DNA of 64,000 bases from Symbiodinium natans (taxonomy: Eukaryota; Sar; Dinophyceae; Suessiales; Symbiodiniaceae), in the NCBI GenBank assembly GCA_905221605.1, contig CAJNDS010002657.1, positions 530,501-594,500 on the forward strand. The letters run 5' to 3'. The notes below the pieces were generated by a model that saw only the letters and a list, made by a program, of their open reading frames with translations, searched no databases and had not been told where the DNA came from. Position 1 is the first letter of the stretch; each line of letters begins with the position of its first letter. This document shows, one piece after another, positions 62,977 through 64,000 of the stretch. The translations under genes and the position numbers were made by a program.

Positions 62977-63216
62977 GCCGGTCAACGGGCATAGCGGATG
63001 AGTCCGATCTTAGGGCCACAGCTTGTAGCCATAGTTGCTGTCGCGTAGGAGTGCTACAGTTCTGGCCAATAGGCCAGGAGATTGGGGTCACCCGACGCTA
63101 TACACTCATCAGCTCTTTGAAAGGAACCCTATGTATTATACACTCACCACAATCGACAATGTAGACCCTGCCTCATCCTTGCAAACGGCGCCGTCAAAGC
63201 AGCCTCGACGAATCAG

Positions 63217-63312
63217 GGCGCCCCTCAGATGGCCCCAGCCTACGGCGCTCCGGCCCCGGCCTACGGCGCTCCGGCGCAGATGGCGCCTGCGACCTACGCT
63301 CCGGCAACCCAG
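63217..63312 (+). CDS. tail exon YGAP + ATYAPATQ fused module
   Basis: GAPQMAPAYGAPAPAYGAP, then AQMAPATYAPATQ; GC donor. It fuses the YGAP module with the ATYAPATQ module that is a separate exon at 17789-20403, another intron presence/absence case. Confidence 0.83.
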
Positions 63313-63415
63313 GCACGGGACCCCAGGTGTTGCAAATTGTGGTAGTGAAGCCCCCGCGCCTAAAGGTCCTCCCCAAGTTTTCGCAGCATCATGCAGCATC
63401 CCGGCAGCTCGCCAG

Positions 63416-63514
63416 GTGCCTGGAACCGTTCCTGGCACCGTTCCTGGTCCTGTCCCGGGCACCACCACGGTTGGCGATCCTGTCTTCCTGCCACCCATCA
63501 CTGCCCCAGCGGAG
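63416..63514 (+). CDS. tail exon PVFLPP module
   Basis: VPGTVPGTVPGPVPGTTTVG then DPVFLPPITAPAE; GC donor after GAG. Read-through stops at 63584-63586. Homologous to 20598-20684, with one extra PGTV unit. Confidence 0.8.
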
Positions 63515-64000
63515 GCACCGCTGCACCATGGTTCAGGGATTCGGCTTCAGGGTTTGAGGGTCCCTGCGTGCAGGTTTCACGTTTGAGGGCACGTGTGGTC
63601 CAAGGTTTATAGGGTTCAGGGCGCGGGGATCAGGTTTGAGCTTAGGTGGTTGCAGAAGGCAGAAAGCGATGCCCGTCGCACTGTTGTCTTTAAGCCCCAC
63701 TTCCTCAATCAGAGCGTGTCCCCTTTTACATTATGCTATCTGACTTTGCTTTACAGAACAAATCTTCCCAACCGCGCCCTCTCTACAACAACTCTAAGTT
63801 ACTCAACCCGAAACCCCCTCAACCCTTCAACCCTACATCTTAAACTCTTCACAATAGATCTCAACTTCAACTCCTCGCAACTTTCAAGGACCCGCCATCA
63901 ACAGGAAACGAAACACACACGAGCTGAAAAGCAAACGGGCCCAATATGCAGTTTGCAAAATACAAAAAAGGGTTTTTAGTTTTTAAGATTTTTTAAGTAA
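63515..64000 (+). other. downstream of the last recognised exon
   Basis: Shares GAGCTTAGG(C/T)GGTTGCAGAA and CGCATGTCCCC/GCGTGTCCCC phrases with 62020-62170, so the older duplication extends here. No further exon recognised. Confidence 0.5.

Larger units (their letters stand above)
62529..63271 (+). repeat. exon-containing segmental duplication, copy 2
   Basis: About a dozen visible substitutions from copy 1, mostly in introns or at the left edge. Confidence 0.92.
54353..63514 (+). other. Unit IV: alveolin head plus PQ/YGAP/PVYLPP tail
   Basis: Best-preserved unit. The exons chain in phase into a continuous alveolin domain: QYEDQVVQVPIQKQ, VHVPMIQTVQKTVEVPQIQ, YMDKVVEVPVQKQ, VHRPVEVPQIEYI, DHHVHIPIQKHRHVP, and on. 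A low-complexity tail follows. It parallels unit I exon for exon. The N-terminal exon(s) are not recognised; exon 54353 starts in phase 2, so at least one exon lies upstream. Confidence 0.55.

Overview
The window reads as dinoflagellate nuclear DNA, probably from a core or symbiotic lineage; the species cannot be named from the sequence. Three things point there. (1) The recognisable coding sequence is alveolin (inner membrane complex / amphiesmal cortex) repeat, rich in VEVPQIQY, VQKTVEVP, KVVEVPVQKQVHVP and IPIQKHRHVP motifs. (2) Aligning neighbouring repeat units fixes the splice sites: acceptors are nearly always AG followed by G, while donors are mostly GC, then GT, then GA. That is the unusual dinoflagellate pattern. 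(3) Every recognisable exon lies on the + strand, as in unidirectional dinoflagellate gene arrays, and one possible degenerate spliced-leader relic is present near 31,953. Exons are very small (about 24-120 nt, with a few of 160-700 nt) and sit in introns packed with TTTAGGG/CCCTAAA telomere-type repeats, microsatellites and short inverted-repeat elements. Long open frames elsewhere are mostly low-complexity artefacts.

Layout. I read four head-to-tail units, each an alveolin-repeat head followed by a Gly/Pro/Gln/Met/Tyr-rich tail. Unit I: head 303-7145, tail 7736 to at least 26315, possibly to the zinc-ribbon exon at 27277. Unit II: head about 33829-39278, tail of repeated GAPYGAPQTM exons 39861-41825. 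Unit III: head 42096-51560, tail 53118-53928. Unit IV: head 54353-58839, tail 59014-63514. The heads of units I and IV match exon by exon in order (QTVQKTVEVP, then Y-DKVVEVP, HVPxIEYI, DxHVHIPIQKH, VxVIET, VQTVE, EGQTVQGTVREVD, EHPTQTVQQ, VLAGPDHP), so they are segmental duplicates. Whether the units are four genes or one very large gene cannot be settled here, because stop codons in the tail exons lie just past plausible GC donors. A separate small gene with a GPDGQPMYGAP repeat is proposed at 32196-33007.

Non-coding structure. A 6.8-kb insertion (9634-16416) bounded by 28-bp inverted repeats lies in one intron. It holds a 1.85-kb AT-rich palindrome built of alternating AATTATTAA and GAGAGGCTCCCGG blocks, then a CT-rich foldback with a 636-bp tandem duplication. 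At least six families of short inverted-repeat elements (about 80-150 bp) recur through the introns; the commonest has ends reading CTACTTGGAGGTTCATGGGTAG and about 14 copies. Paralogous exons that differ by presence or absence of an intron at AG|G sites suggest recent introner-like intron gain. A 0.74-kb exon-containing block is duplicated almost identically at 61.2-63.3 kb.

Exon borders below come from repeat-motif continuity plus AG|G acceptors and GC/GT/GA donors; they are predictions without transcript support.
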